The notes: generated by a model not told the origin, from the sequence alone. Numbered from the stretch's first letter, positions 1 to 13,700 are shown. The stretch: 64,000 nt of DNA from Chiridota heheva (GCA_020152595.1 JAIGNY010001912.1:2059501-2123500), one strand, 5' to 3'. Numbers and translations: made by a program.

Positions 1-1430
1 GTACAACATAATCAACAGACAAAAGAATGAGGCACATGCATAACATTTAAGCATAAACCAATGTAAAAACAATTCACAAACAGTATTTAATTAGCTCCAT
101 TAAAAACTGCATGCTCAATAAAGATTGATTGATTTTATTTTTTATAAGGGGTTTAAAAAGGTTTTATATTTGAACTTATGCAGGCATGACAAAAAGTCAA
201 AATCTATGTGATGGGATATAAAAGTTTCCCCTGAAATAAATGCCTTTATATCTAGTCTACATTTGGGTGAAGCATGGTGAAATAAAGAATAACAAAAGCT
301 CCTAACAATGATAAATTGATCTCTTTTTCAAATCCCCAGTGATTGATTGTAGCAGATAGTATATCATTTTGTAGCAGAATCCTCTGTAGTAGTGACTTTC
401 AAACCACACACATACATCCATCGACACACACTAAAATAGACACTTATGTTCTAAGATATTACTAAAATACCATAAAGCTGTGTAAAAATCAAACACTCAA
501 GTTTTGTCACTGAAACATTTAAATTGTAGAATTTATTTTTAATTTCATTAGTACATTTTATCAAAATAGGTCAAGGTAAATATACTTTAAAGAAGTGCAT
601 CCAAAAGTTTCATAACAACAACCAAACATGACTGATGTGTGCTGAAGTGGACTGTTAGACTATTACTGCTGGCCAAAAATAAAGGCCTGAACAAGTAAGC
701 CTAATTTTGTGGTTTTTACAAGCTCATAGCATCCCCAACAAATTCAATTGTTTTCTTTAGAAATCCAAAGAATTGACACAATAGGGAAGAAAATAATAAC
801 TCTGAAATGGACTGTTTATGAAAAGTTGGATGTGGACAAATAGGTAAATATCATATCATAATATGAATGAAAATAGGTGAATATAATACCTGTAACAAAT
901 TTCTTATATTTACATGAAAAATAACATCAACAATTTTGGCAATAAGAGTATGGACTGCTGGAATTTAGATATTAGTCAAATTAGTTATAATATGTATATT
1001 TTAATCACAGTTAGTAAAACATATTATTCCACCAAATTGTAGGATTTTTGTTCAAGTTCACACAAATCTGCATGCCACATATCTTTCTAAACAAACTTTG
1101 AACCCATAGTGTGAACCCATATGCTTTCATGCCTTAGGTACAGATGATAACCAAAAAAGCTTTGTAAGTGTAAAAGTCTTATGTTTTGAGCATAAACTGT
1201 AATTTATGTTTTCTGGGAATTTGTAATATAACAAAAAGGAGAAAATACAACACAGATACACTGTGTTAACTTCTTTACTAGGACTACATGGAGCATGTTC
1301 TACCTTTGCCCTTCATTCCAGCCTTCTCCTCTCACTTTTCTTTTATCCCCAAGGTGATTAAAATCATGTTGTTCATAGCTATTTTGTCTGTGATGCTGAT
1401 TACAATCTCCATTATTTACATTTTTCCTCC
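1..1430. other. Left flank, no gene recognised
   Basis: AT-rich sequence without a convincing exon, terminal repeat or RNA gene. The missing 3' exons of TERB1 should lie here or farther left. No Myb-like coding stretch was visible on the minus strand. Confidence 0.5.
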
Positions 1431-2120
1431 TTGTAGTCCCCATTTTTTCCCTCGATACTTATTGCAATCTCCATCACTTTGTCAATCCTCTATGCATACT
1501 TTTCCTCCTTCCTCATTTCAGCTCCCATCACTTTCCTTGATCCTCATTAAAATATCCATCACATACTTACATCAATCCTCCATGCGATCTCCATCACTTC
1601 CTTGATCCATTGTAATACCCTCACTTTGTCAATCCTCCTTGTGATCCTCATCACTTCTTGATCCTCATTGCAATCCTATCACTTTTGTCAATCCGCCATG
1701 GGATCCCCATCACTTTCCTCTATCCTCAATTCAGTTCCAATCACTTTCCTTGATTCTCACTGCAATCCTGATCACTTTCCTCAGCCTCCATGCAATCCTC
1801 ATCACTTTCCTTTATCTTCATTCAACTCCCCATCACTGTTGTCAATCCTCCATGCAATCCGCATCACTTCCTTGATCCTTATTGCAATCTCCATCATTTT
1901 TGTCAATCCTCCATGTGATCCCCATCACTTTCCTTGATCTTCAATGCAATCCCATCACATTCGTCGATCCATGCAATCCCCATCACATTCCTTGATCCTC
2001 ATTACAGTTGTCATCACTTTCTATGATCCTCCTTGCAATCCCCCATCACTTTCTTTGATCCTTCTTGCAGTTGTCATCACTTTCCTCCATCCTCATTGAA
2101 CTACCCATCATTTAACTTGA
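1431..2120. repeat. Pyrimidine-rich minisatellite, ~30-bp unit
   Basis: Imperfect tandem units built on CCATCACTTTCCTTGATCCT and CATTGCAATC, with substitutions and small indels, repeated more than 15 times. Open frames over it on the plus strand (for example 1668-1937) are products of the repeat, with a recurring His-His-Phe-Pro pattern. They are not genes. Confidence 0.85.
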
Positions 2121-2715
2121 TTCTTAGTGCAAAATGTTAAACACTCTTGAATAATTTTGTTTTAAAAATTATTAAATGCATTTTGTTAAAAGTGGTTTTG
2201 TCCTTTTTTGTTCAATTTGACCATTTTACTTAAAGATTCTCAGCTTTGTTAAGCTTGAAGACATTTCAAATTATAATAATGTTGCAAAGTTATGTGGAAA
2301 ACTTAAGAAATGGTTGTACACTAATGAATAACAATAACAAGTTCAATGATCCGTAACCTTGAAAACAACAATGTGCATCCAGAACAACATCAATAAGATA
2401 TGTTTGATAGATTATTATTCACAGTATGCATGGAAATATTGATGCAAATAAATGTATGATTGAAATAAATCAATCACGAACCACTAATCACTCTGGGAAA
2501 ACCAGAAGTCATATTCAGGCAGACCTTATTTGCCCATCAGAGTTTTTTCATTATCTTTGTCAGTTCAAATCATGTGTGTCAGAGGGTTAGCAATTAAAGT
2601 TAGGATTAGAAACTATGGGGATAGTTTATAAGTGATGACTAATTTTGAGAGGTAGAGTAATGGGAGATACAAAGAATATGTAAAATATATGCTGTTAAAG
2701 TGCATGGCATCTCAA

Positions 2716-2814
2716 GAGATTTGTATGTGTGTGTGTGTGTGGGGGGTAGGTGGGGTGGGGGTAAGGGGGAGGGGTAAGGGGGTAAGGGAGGGGTAAGGGG
2801 AGGGGTAAGGGGGC
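2716..2814 (+). repeat. GT microsatellite joined to G-rich GGGGTAAGG tract
   Basis: About 20 bp of (TG)n runs into a ~75-bp run of G3-G6 blocks separated by TAA, GTA or A. The plus strand could form several G-quadruplexes. The proline-rich frames on the opposite strand are shadows of this composition. Confidence 0.8.
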
Positions 2815-2859
2815 ACAACAGCTGAGGTGGAAAAAATTGGGGGCACTAAAAATGACCAA

Positions 2860-3172
2860 TAAGAATTTGTATCCTTTCGACCCCTCCAGCCTGACACCCT
2901 CGGTTTTCTCAAAATCAAGGGCAATCCACACCTCCTAACCCGAGAGCCTCTTCATAATTCATTTGTTAGCAACCAGCTATTTTTACACCATACACAATAG
3001 GTCATTCATCTGGGGCTGTAGCCACAAACCTCCTTTGCAGTGAAGTGGAACAGATTAGTCCTTGGCTGACCCTAAAAATAAATATCTGTTATATGCATGG
3101 AGGATTTTGTGCAATGCCCATGAATGATTGATGGACCATTCCTCCCAAAGAGGGTTATCTCATCATGACATC
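2860..3172 (+). repeat. Dispersed repeat family R1, short copy
   Basis: It shares long stretches with 20425-20822 (same orientation) and 33751-34160 (inverted). Shared anchors include CAATAGGTCATTCATCTGG, AGATTAGTCCTTGGCTGA and CCATGAATGATTGATGGACC. This copy is ~90 bp shorter because it has one rather than two internal CAACCAGCTATT...ACACCATACACAA blocks. No coding capacity and no clear terminal repeats. Confidence 0.85.
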
Positions 3173-5255
3173 AAAATGTATGTACCGCCAGGGGCACCGG
3201 AATGTGTTCACAGTGAGAACAGATAAAAACGTATCAGAAAATAAGAAATTGGGTTTTTTCTAATTCTTAATAGGCATGACACACAGAAAACTAAGGAATA
3301 AATTAGTGCATATATTCGGTGGGCCGCAAATCAGTTTAGCCCATATTTACACTCTTATAAGATCCACAGTACACTAAAGACGATATTTCTTTACTTTTTC
3401 GCAAAGTAGCCAATTGATCATTTTCTCATCGTCTCAAAGAGATATAAACTCAAGAAAAACATTTAAATCCCTGAGTTCTATTAATTTTATCAGAACACTT
3501 TTACATGTCCCTAAAGACTTATCTAAGATATTTTTGAACTTAATAAGAGATAATTCTCTCAAAACAGCAAATCTCAGCGGAAACCAGAGGAAGTAATAGA
3601 GTGGGAAAGGGAAATAGAACTAAACAATGAACAGTAGATCTAGGAAGTGATCACACTGAAGTGACAAATCAGGTGACAAATGAATGTTATAACAAATTTC
3701 TGTTGGTTTTCAAACTATTTTTGGATGTTGTGCAAAATTTATTTTTAAATTCAACCTTGTTTGTTTCTTCTTAACAAAAGGGAAAATTAATATAAAAGCA
3801 CAAAATATTACAACACAAGTACATCATATACAACAACAATTAGTGAAATAAAAAAACATTCCTGTGATTCCACATTAAACAGCAATTGAAGAAACACAAC
3901 TAATTGACTGTGTTTGGGGTGTGAGACACTGTTGTAGTCTGGAAGGGTGGGACACATGAGAGTTGGTTTTGTCCCTAGAACCCGAGGGTTCTCCTCCAGG
4001 CTGGGGTCAATCTGGTACCTATTATTACATGGGTTGATTTTACTGTAATGAATGCACTTTCCTCTTTTCATTCAATTCAGTTCAGCTCATCATTTCAGTA
4101 TATCTTCATTAAAAAACTTTTGTAAAGGAATACCTCACCCCCAATAAGCTCCCATAGATCTCACATATGCCCATGCACATAGTGCTGCCTATAGCATATT
4201 TTTATATGATTTGTTGTGATTTTCAACCACTGTGATCCCAAACTATAATCTCTAGCAGCCCTATTAATATGGTTTTAGCATCCTGTCTATCCCGTCGGAT
4301 CATTTTAGCCAAGATCATGCAAGTAATAAATACAAACAAATAAAGAAAAATAAGATTTTTAATAAAATTTGCATTATTATAAAATTCCTACCTGAAATTG
4401 TTTAAGGGAGAATAAAGTCCCCTATCCTTTTCCCAATGATAAAAGGTCCTATCTGGACCTATTTATCCCAAGAAAAGTTCTAAGAACCCACTAAAATATT
4501 TGCTTTTAAGTTTGCCAATGGTCTTAAATCATGTTAAAGTATTAGTATGTAAATGGTATACATAGTTTGCCAAATTTACTTTTTACCTTCCTATACAGAT
4601 CCATCCTTTAAAGATTTTCTTTTATTAGAATGTAATCTTTTAGGATGGCCCAGGCGGCCCATAAAAATGTACTTCAAGCAGAAAGGTAAGGGTGAGAATA
4701 AAGAAATAATACAGATTAATTAAATACTGTAAAAGTCAAGTCTTCTTTCCAGCTCCCAGTTCTTTTATCCTCAAGATTTGTGACTTTAGGAAATTTTAGA
4801 TGGCAGCATACCATAATTAATAAGTGATACATTTCTAGCTATCATACTGAATGCATGCATATCTTATTTCAGTAAATGTTTACTTTATTTTCACAGAATT
4901 GATGTGATCAAATTATGAATTTGTTGATTTAAAGGGGTATACTGGAAAACTTTATTAGGATATTTGCTTGTCAGTTTTAGTTGTAAATCCGATGAGGTTT
5001 TGTTTCTTCTGTAAATTTTCCTGTATTTCTATTTTGAAAAAAAATTGCATCAAATTCCAGGAATTAAATAGGTTAGAGTAGTTTGCACAGGACATGCTAT
5101 TTAGATAGCTATTAAATAACAGGTCCCTGGTTGCATAAAGTTGATCTGCAGACTGATGAAAAAGCTTCAACTTTGATATCATGTTCAATTCACAATATAT
5201 TTAATATCAAAGATGCCACAAGAGTGTTTAGATTGAGTACAATACAAGTAATAGC
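3173..5255. other. Intergenic stretch, nothing recognised
   Basis: AT-rich single-copy-looking DNA. Short ORFs at 3414-3596, 3808-4071 and 4955-5188 lack splice context, composition bias or recognisable motifs and are not called. Confidence 0.45.
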
Positions 5256-5263
5256 ATTATATG

Positions 5264-6510
5264 CAGGCGTGTAGCCAAAAGGGGGGTGTGGGGGTATTGC
5301 ACCCCCAACTTGTGGTAATCAGCAAATTGAACATGCATTTTGGCAAAAAGGAAAAGGAAAAAGAAAGAGGAAAAAAGAAAGAAAAGGATAAAAGAAAGGA
5401 AGAAAGAAGAAAGAAGGAAAGCAAAAAAATGAAGAAAAAGTAGAAGAAAGTGGTTAACCATGTTTTCGGCCTGACAAACAGACGACGTAATCAGTACGGT
5501 AGCGATACATATCTCATAATGCATGCAGTGCACTAGGATATGCCATGCCAGTGGATGGGTATATTCTTCCCGACATGAAATTAGAAAAATAAGATACTAA
5601 ACACAAATTTTTCCTGTCAATATCTGACAAATAAAAAAAAACGAAATGGGATGTTACACACTGTACAGGGGGTTTGAGAAAATGGGGCATAGCTTTGATC
5701 AAATATAGCCTGATCTGAAAAGAATTTTGCTTGTATCAATAAATTACATCACATATGCCGTGGCATAGGAACCTGGGGCAATAATTTTATTGGAGGGCCA
5801 GGTATCATTTTGCCCCCCCCCCCTCCCCATTCTAATGAAGGTCTAAAGAATTGATTTCATGCATGGCTTCTTTTCTTTTAAAAATATCCAATTTTTGGGT
5901 TATCTACCCTACAATTATCATAATTTTTTTTTATTTTTTGTGAAACTTGCTTCCATTGTCATGCAATTTCCTTCATTTTTAAAAACGTTTTTCTCAATTT
6001 TTGGAAATTTCCTTCATTTTGGGGAACTATTGCAATTTTTTAAATAATTTTACAACCCCCACACCCCACCCCTACCTTCCTTAGTTTTGGACCATGATAA
6101 GAGACTCATATATTTTTGGAGGTTTGTTGAGACAAATGATAAAATCCCCCAATGTCAAAAATCTTCCTACTCCACTGATATGCAGTTGAACTTCAATTGA
6201 TCCCTGTATGAAAGATGGGTAGCTCTTTCCACAAAGATAACTCAAGAACGAACATTCTATACTAATTCTGATAGAATTTTACCCCTCCAAAATACCTAAA
6301 ATCCGGGAGCTTTTCCCCCAGGACCCCCACCGGGGTTTGCTTTGCCCCTGGACTAGGGGCCCATCAAAGGGTGCTAGAACCTCACACCGCTAAGCTTCGC
6401 GCTATGTGCTCACACTGACACCACTGGCACAGTTAACATACTTACAATTTGTCAGGAATTTTAGCCACGCACCTCCCCCTCTCAAGCAGAGTGCCCTAGT
6501 TACGCCCCTG
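5264..6510. mobile_element. Non-autonomous hAT-like DNA transposon, 1,247 bp
   Basis: The left end reads CAGGCGTGTAGCCA. The right end, read inward on the other strand, is CAGGGGCGTAACTAG. These are variants of the CAGGGGCGTAGC terminus common on hAT-type elements in invertebrates. The flanking 8-mers ATTATATG (5256-5263) and ATTCTATG (6511-6518) match at 7 of 8 positions, as expected for the 8-bp target-site duplication of hAT transposons. The interior is a purine tract (5335-5445), poly-C and pyrimidine tracts, and no transposase. Confidence 0.72.
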
Positions 6511-6518
6511 ATTCTATG

Positions 6519-7570
6519 ACAATTTTGATGTATTTCATAACTAAATTATTGGAAACAGTTTTTTTTTTTTTATCACTGAGAGGATATATTTTGTATAAAC
6601 ATTTTTTGCCCATCTGTAAATTTGTATCCAATACGTTTTATTTCGAAAAATGGCAATATGGTTTAATATATATGATGACTTGAGATAATTGTGATGCTGT
6701 GATGTTGTTACCTGCTGTTTGTTCACACTTTTCTCAGAGCTTTGAACTTGAAGAATACTTAGCGGGAATAGGACATCAAAATGACATTATAACTATTTTG
6801 TCTCTTTAATTGTCCTATCTCTGTCATTTCATGCAACAGCAAGAATTCAAAGGTTCCTGAAGAATTCTCTCATGTAGTTTTCACTCCTCTTGTGAATCAC
6901 ATTAGAGAAAATTGCAGTATTGGCCCCACCCATCTTATTCATATTCTACTTTCTTTGGAAGTTTCTTGGACTGTTGATTGGTTATTTGTGTTATTTGTCT
7001 TTTTAAACCTCAACCTGCATATATGTCCATTAAAATTGTTTGCCTGTGAAATGCCATTTATCTTGCATCCCCATGTCCATCCTGCATTGATTACCTCTAT
7101 ATTGTACAAGCTCTCCCATTAATGTGGCAATTATCTTGTATATATGAGGAACTGTCGAAATGTACTACAAACATTTCTGTAGAGAATTTTCAATTATCCC
7201 TTTTGAGGGAAGGAATACTGCAATAATCACATAGAAAAAGATGCATGTATAACTGTTGGTCATGTTGAATTCTGTGATGAACTGATAAAAAAAAACATTC
7301 ATTACATCAAGCTAGGTATCATATACTCACATAATTATGTCTTAAATAAGGAGAAGCCTTCCAATTGGTGATCTTCACAACTACAACCTTTTATTTTGGG
7401 TTTGTTTCAGCAATGAAGAAAACATGAAAATATGTTAAAGAACCAATCAGTTAACAACTTATTTTTCGAGATAAATCTTTGCAGTTTTATTCAATCATCA
7501 ATGTAAGGGAATGGACAAATACTAATTTCAATTATTCTTCCCTTCAGAAAATAATTTTTGCTCAACTCAC
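6519..7570. other. Intergenic or 3' TERB1 intron, nothing recognised
   Basis: Between the hAT-like element and the last TERB1 exon found. If the Myb exons lie to the left, this is intron. The short open frames at 6892-7122 (plus) and 6541-6726 (minus) are AT-rich and unsupported. Confidence 0.4.
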
Positions 7571-7714
7571 CTCTTTCTACCCGTCTCTTGTCATAGTACT
7601 CAACCAAACTACTCGCTGTCTTGTAGTGCTTGTCACAGCTGACATATTTGTTAAGTAGAGTTCTTGTAAAGTTGCGACTTGTGATAAGTGGCCTGCCTCT
7701 TGGAGGAAAACATC
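7571..7714 (-). CDS. TERB1: TERB1 exon: Cys/His-containing conserved segment
   Basis: A 144-bp exon (phase 1-1) with acceptor TTTTAAAG|GA and donor AGAG|GTGAGT. It encodes GCFPPRGRPLITSRNFTRTL, then a CDKH motif and VEYYDKRRVER. Across the junction the protein reads CLGC, so CxxC ... CxxH could bind zinc. I recall a similar Cys/His segment with an SRNF-type motif before the Myb domain of vertebrate TERB1. The phase-1 donor requires at least one further exon, and the telomere-type Myb domain should follow. I searched 1-7570 on this strand by eye and did not find it. Confidence 0.82.
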
Positions 7715-10700
7715 CTTTAAAACAAAATATACAAAGAATGGTCCATGCCAAAGGAATGAACAGGCTTATATACTATTAATCTAAATCAAAACAAAAATAA
7801 ATGTGTTTAAATTGATATGCATTTCTGAGCTTGGCACTTTTAATTGGTAGAAATATAAGATCCTACTCAATTGGCAAAATTTGCAGTTAACCTATGGAAA
7901 ATGTTTTATGGAATAGGGGATTATGTTTCCTTTGACCTTATTGTGATTTGGGGGGAAAAATGAAAGAGGACTTGCAATATAAAAGGAATAGGACTAATCC
8001 TCCCCTAAAATCTACCTACTGTGGTGTAGCGGTTATCATACCTGTCTACAGACCACGAGGCCCTGGGTTCAAGCGTAGGTTGGGTAGACACGCCAGTGCA
8101 CCACAACTGGTTATCAAAGGCCGTGGACATTGACTTGGTTGTCGATGTTATGTCTGTCCGTACGTCGTACATGTGTTCTCGTCCGGGTCTTATTAAGCGT
8201 TTAGTGATAGCATTGTTACTATCATAACCGAATACGCAGGCAATGACCTCGTCATTGTAATTGTGTGTTCACTCGTCGCCTCCCCTAAAATGACACCATT
8301 CCATTTATTCCTTGCATAATCTAAAGTTATTTTCACAGGTGAAGTAAAAGTTACCGCAGAAGTAGATGTCAAAAGTAATTGATATGGCGGTTTAATTATA
8401 TGTTCCACTATGATAATTTTAGAAATCCTCTTGAAATAGTTTGATGAGATCAAGTTATCATCTTTATTTAGTTTTACTGGTAGGCAAGTATATCAATCTT
8501 GGGGATCAGGGTAAGACAAAGTAAACAACAACATATGGTTAACAGAAATCCATACAAATTTCAGAGAAGACATCCAAAACTGTAAGTTTCACTGTGATGA
8601 AATGCAATGGTAGAAATGTTACAGCCTTACTGTATATGTATAGCACGAGTAATAAAACTCATATGGCAACTCAAGATAGACTTTATTGCTGAAAGAAATG
8701 GAAAAAATCTTCTAAAGGTTTCTTTATTTGAAATTCTTACCTAAGCATTTCTCATCATGTGGATATGATGACTGCTTCTCTTCATGGAAGTTGTTCTTGT
8801 TACTATGGTGATGTTTACCAGACCTGAAACACTTGATTTTATATGTGTTTTTGCTGCTGCTGCTGGTTGAATGACTTACTCTAGATACACAAGATCCGTT
8901 TACTTGCAAAATCTCTTTCATTCTAAAAGCCTCAAGCATCTCCTTAACTGGTGTACGCTTTGGTTTGAAAACTGGAGAAAGAAGCTTGGGGGTCTGTTCA
9001 ATGCTTTCAATTCCAGAAATGGAAATATCCATAACTTTAGCAGGATGATCATCAAAATCTGAGTCACAACCTGTTTCACTCCTTAAAGTACCTTTGTTGC
9101 CTCCATCTGGAGTGCACTTCCTCTTACTTATAGATGAGCTAGACTCTATGTATACTTGATCTTTATTAGATTGTGCTGTGTTTGTTATTTTGTCATCAAT
9201 ATCCTCATCAGTATAAATAGCACTGTTAGTCATACCTGTTCTAAGATAAAGGGTATTATGAGTTCTCTTTAAAGGGGTGCTCTGTCTGCTATTTCTTCGC
9301 CTACTAGCAGTCTTTCTCCTTAACAGGTTATTTCCTATCCTCCTAAAAAATGTAACAGATGGTGTTCTAAAGCTCTCAATTGAACTTGTCAATGATGTGG
9401 TTACCCTTGAATTGATACCCTTGAGTCTTAGTAGATTTAATTTTTCGGAGTTCCTCTGTCTTTTGCCATAACTTTTTAAATGATCAATTCCGATTTGCGT
9501 GGAAGAATCTTTGAAAAGAGAAGATTTTCCAACCACTGTTAGGTGTGTGATTGCTCCTGTTCTTTTAACATACTGATCATCCTTTCTTGTTGTCATAGAA
9601 TCTTCACAACTTGTTTGATTACCTGAGTCAATGTGAGTTTTATTCTTTGGCAGAAATTCATTATCACTTTGAGTTGCAATATCTCTACAAGAATGAGATT
9701 TGAGGATCTCCTCATTACCAATATCTTGGCTGTCACATGCAGACGTTTCAGATGGTATTTCAACACTGCTAACCATCACTGAAATGTCATCTTGTCTACC
9801 ACTGCTTTTTGACAATTCCACGCACTGAGTGGCAACATTCCGAAACAAAGCAGCTCCTCCATTCTCTCTCAGGTGTCTGTCTGAATCCTTGCCTGTAATC
9901 AGCTTGACATTCTCATCTCTTACCATCACTTTATCACTGCTTTTAACTCCATCTGTCCCATGCTGATGTACAGAGGTTGAAGGAAGTTCACGTGCAATAT
10001 CAGCAGGCCTACAAGAACCCTCACAGCAGGTACTGCATCCTGGAAGATGCTGTGTTTTACTTTGTGCAACATCATTTTTACATACAGAGTCCCCACAGTC
10101 CCCTCCAAAGTTTTGATGCCTTTCAACCAATCTTGACCTTTCTTTCAAGAGCACTTGTTCTGCTTTCATTAGGTGTGAAGCTCTGCAAGTTTCTCCATCA
10201 CAATCAACATTTCTTTGTTCATGAGCATGAGAAGTTTTCAATTCCAAATTTATGTTTTTAGCTTTATGTCCCATACTCAAGTCCAAAGGATTTTTAGATG
10301 ATCCTTTTGACATTAGACTTGTGATTAACTTCTCATTGGATGCAGTTACATTCAAAAACTTCTCTTCTAAGGTTTCAACTTTCTCTTCCAATCTTTGGAA
10401 ATCTTTTTGAGAGACAGAAGACACCTGTAAATATAATGAAATTTGAAAAAGATTAGTACAATTTCTGAGTCATAACACCTTTAACACTTTTAGGGGATGA
10501 AAGTTTACATACAGATATAAATCAAAATAAGAATTTTTAAGCTTTACAAAATTGAAAGAGAGTTATAAACTATAATGAGGAACAAGATAATGCATGTTTT
10601 GTAATGCCTTTCACCAGACATGTCCAAGAAGGTTGTCTTCAAAAGTGTGCAGAGCATTAAATACTCAACTTGACCCTCCATTCTCCCTGTACCAAACCAG

Positions 10701-13700
10701 TATGTTATCCAGTTAGCATGTGGCACTATTACAACCTCCAATAGTAACTTAGTTTGTGAACTTGGTTGTAGTCAAGGGAAAGTTGACAAGGTCACAAATA
10801 CCTCCAGCATTTATCACATTTTTATGTCAAGTACAAGATCTAGTCTGCCCAGTGTTCTGATAAATGATATAAGGACCATTAGGTGAACATGTACAATTTT
10901 ACACAATCTTTTAAAAATGGAAAGGCCATGGGCATATTCCAACCACATTAGACCACATTAACTAAGTGAAAAAGATTGGATCAACTGAGGTATGGGGATA
11001 AAAACTTGAACATTGCTTCCACTTTAAAACAATTGAATTTGATATGGCTCCAATCAACTTTTAAAAAGAAACAAGCTATGTAAATAACTCACAAATAATG
11101 TAGGATAAACAACAATGCTGAGTATGGTATGAAGAATATCATACAGTTATCATAAAGTAAAGATATAAATAGGAATGTGAACAAATTGTTTTCACTCACC
11201 ACAGAACCATCAGCAACAGCATCTTTCACGTTTTCTTTAGTTGAAGGATGCTATTACAAGAGAATGGAAATCACAATATCAATACCAATCTTACTACATG
11301 GTATTTTTGAAGATGGAGGAATTATTGTAAATTCAAAAGAAAAACAGTACGCACAGCCCTGTTTGTAATATATGAAGAAATTCTTTCTGAAAAGTGAAAA
11401 TCTAGATAGATGTAGAACACTAAAATCACATGCATGATAGTGTTTGGTTATGTCACATTGCGTCTTATGCATGACAAAATGGAATCCTATAGTATTCCAC
11501 ACAATGACATGCTGCAATACCTTTGCTCAGATTTGGGGGGCCTCCACCTCCAAATTTTGAATTGTAAGAACAGTTTTATGGATCAAAATTCAATTTCTAC
11601 TAATATGGGAACTTCTATGGCCACAATCAAGGAATGCAAAAGATTTTGTTGAGAGAAATCTCCCACCTACTTGCACATTACAATTACAGCATGTCGTTTA
11701 AATCTGATTAGAAAAATATACCTTAATTATGGTATGTTTTTTGCAATTATAATTAGATTAAATTGTAAAAATACTTTAAATTCAACCACCCCTTGAAACA
11801 TCATCATTTTCCAATGTGAGTATCTGATCACAGCATAATCCCCACCCCAAGGAGAAAGTGTTTGTTATGTAAAGCTTTTTTCATTTCATGTGGTTTATTT
11901 AATACTGTAATGGGTATTTTTATTTTTCATCCTTAGAATACAAATCTTAGCAACTACAAACTAAAAACATATTATTCACGTCCTTAATGACTTCTCATAT
12001 CGATCACCAAAACTGGAAAATAATACTGAGAAGACAGTCTCAAAGGTAAACAGACTTAGTAAATCATACGTCAACCTAGTAATGTACATCAATAAAACAA
12101 CATATCATTTACAACTCAACCCAAAAACATCCTAATACATGTAAGCTTCAATTTGCCCAATTTAAACAAAAATGTCAAATGCAGCTTTGTTAAGGCCATC
12201 TATAGATTTAATGTATCTTACGATGTAACTAAGATTATGTTGGACATGCTTCAAATGTTGTTCATGCTTCAATTGTATGCTTCAGAGAAACATCTAAAGA
12301 TTCAGTTATCTCATCACAATTCTTAGAAAACTTGCATTTATAGTTCTTAGACTATTTCCTAAGAACAACACCAGGCAGTGACACCAAAGCCAAATATTTA
12401 AAGCAAATTTACTTTATGTTGGTAAGAATCAAAATTTCCTCCTTGAATAGTTAGCAAAATCAAAACATTAGAGACATGGGTGTGAAAGTCATTTTGTATA
12501 TGTACTTACAATTAATGGCAGTCCACTGTGACTATAATTTAGGGGAAACTTTGCAGGAGTTACATAATTTCATGGTTTACATAGTAAAACGGTTTGATAG
12601 TGAAGATTATGATATACTTTTGGATTTATTTTCAAATTTCACAATTCATCCAACCTAGATGATTTTGATCAAATTTGTATTGCAATAGACTGTCTACTTC
12701 CATAATTATAGGTTCATAAACTTTGCAAATATTCTTCTTCCCATATTACTTACAAAATAGACAAATTCATGAATATTCTCCAATATTTACACTGCTGTTA
12801 CAGTAAATTAACACTATCATAAATAAAACACATTTAACAGTTCGAAAACAAGGAATCTTAATAACTGATTCAGTCTTTCTACTTCATCACTCAAATTTCA
12901 TGAGTGTTAGGTTAAATCAGAATGAGCAATTATAGTAGCTTTCAACACTTCTATAAGCCTTCCCACAAGTATTTTTACACAAACTGTTCTTAGATACATT
13001 TTGGTCAAGTTTAACCATGTGCATTTAAAGTAACACAAGTGTGTTAAAGAACATATCCTTGATAATATTAGCATATTCAACATATAAAAAAAAAATATTT
13101 GATAAACTCATGTTGTAGATTATTTTATCCATTAAGATTTTGAACTTGTTTATTCTTTGTGCACAGCACTTGTCAAGTTAAATTTGAAGAAAACAGTATC
13201 AAACGAGGTATGCCCAGATGATAATGACTGATAGAGCACAGGGATGATTCTCACCTTTACAGTCTGATAACAGATTCAATTAAAGTATGTGGAAACAATC
13301 ACTATGCTGTTTTAGTATTAAACTTGTACAGTCAGGTTTTAAGCATATAATGAAGAATACAAATTATAAGTAAAGCACGCATTTCAATAAAGAACTGGAA
13401 ATTGACAATATTTTGAGGCGCATGAATGATAGTCACATACGAAGAAAAATTTCTAATGTTACTGCTTTCTTGCTATCTCTGTGAGGGTTTTTCAAGGACA
13501 ATGCACTTATTCACGTCATTCTGGTGCATGAAAACTTGAATATTGCTGGAGGGGACATTACATTGCTCAATGTCACTTAATCATTTATAACAAAATACAA
13601 AATTCAAATCTCATTTGTGATATGAATTGTAAAAAGTAAACTGACAAAAGATTATAGTAGAAGATTACTAATGCAATTTGTTAATATTATTCTGTATGAC

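Noticed and set aside
1288-1937. Plus-strand ORFs of 105 and 89 codons
   Set aside because: They run through the pyrimidine-rich minisatellite, and their repeated peptide follows from the DNA unit.
1-7570. TERB1 Myb-domain exons
   Set aside because: Searched by eye on the minus strand for a NFT-type helix and a W-x-x-I-L-W pattern and not found; presumed outside the window.
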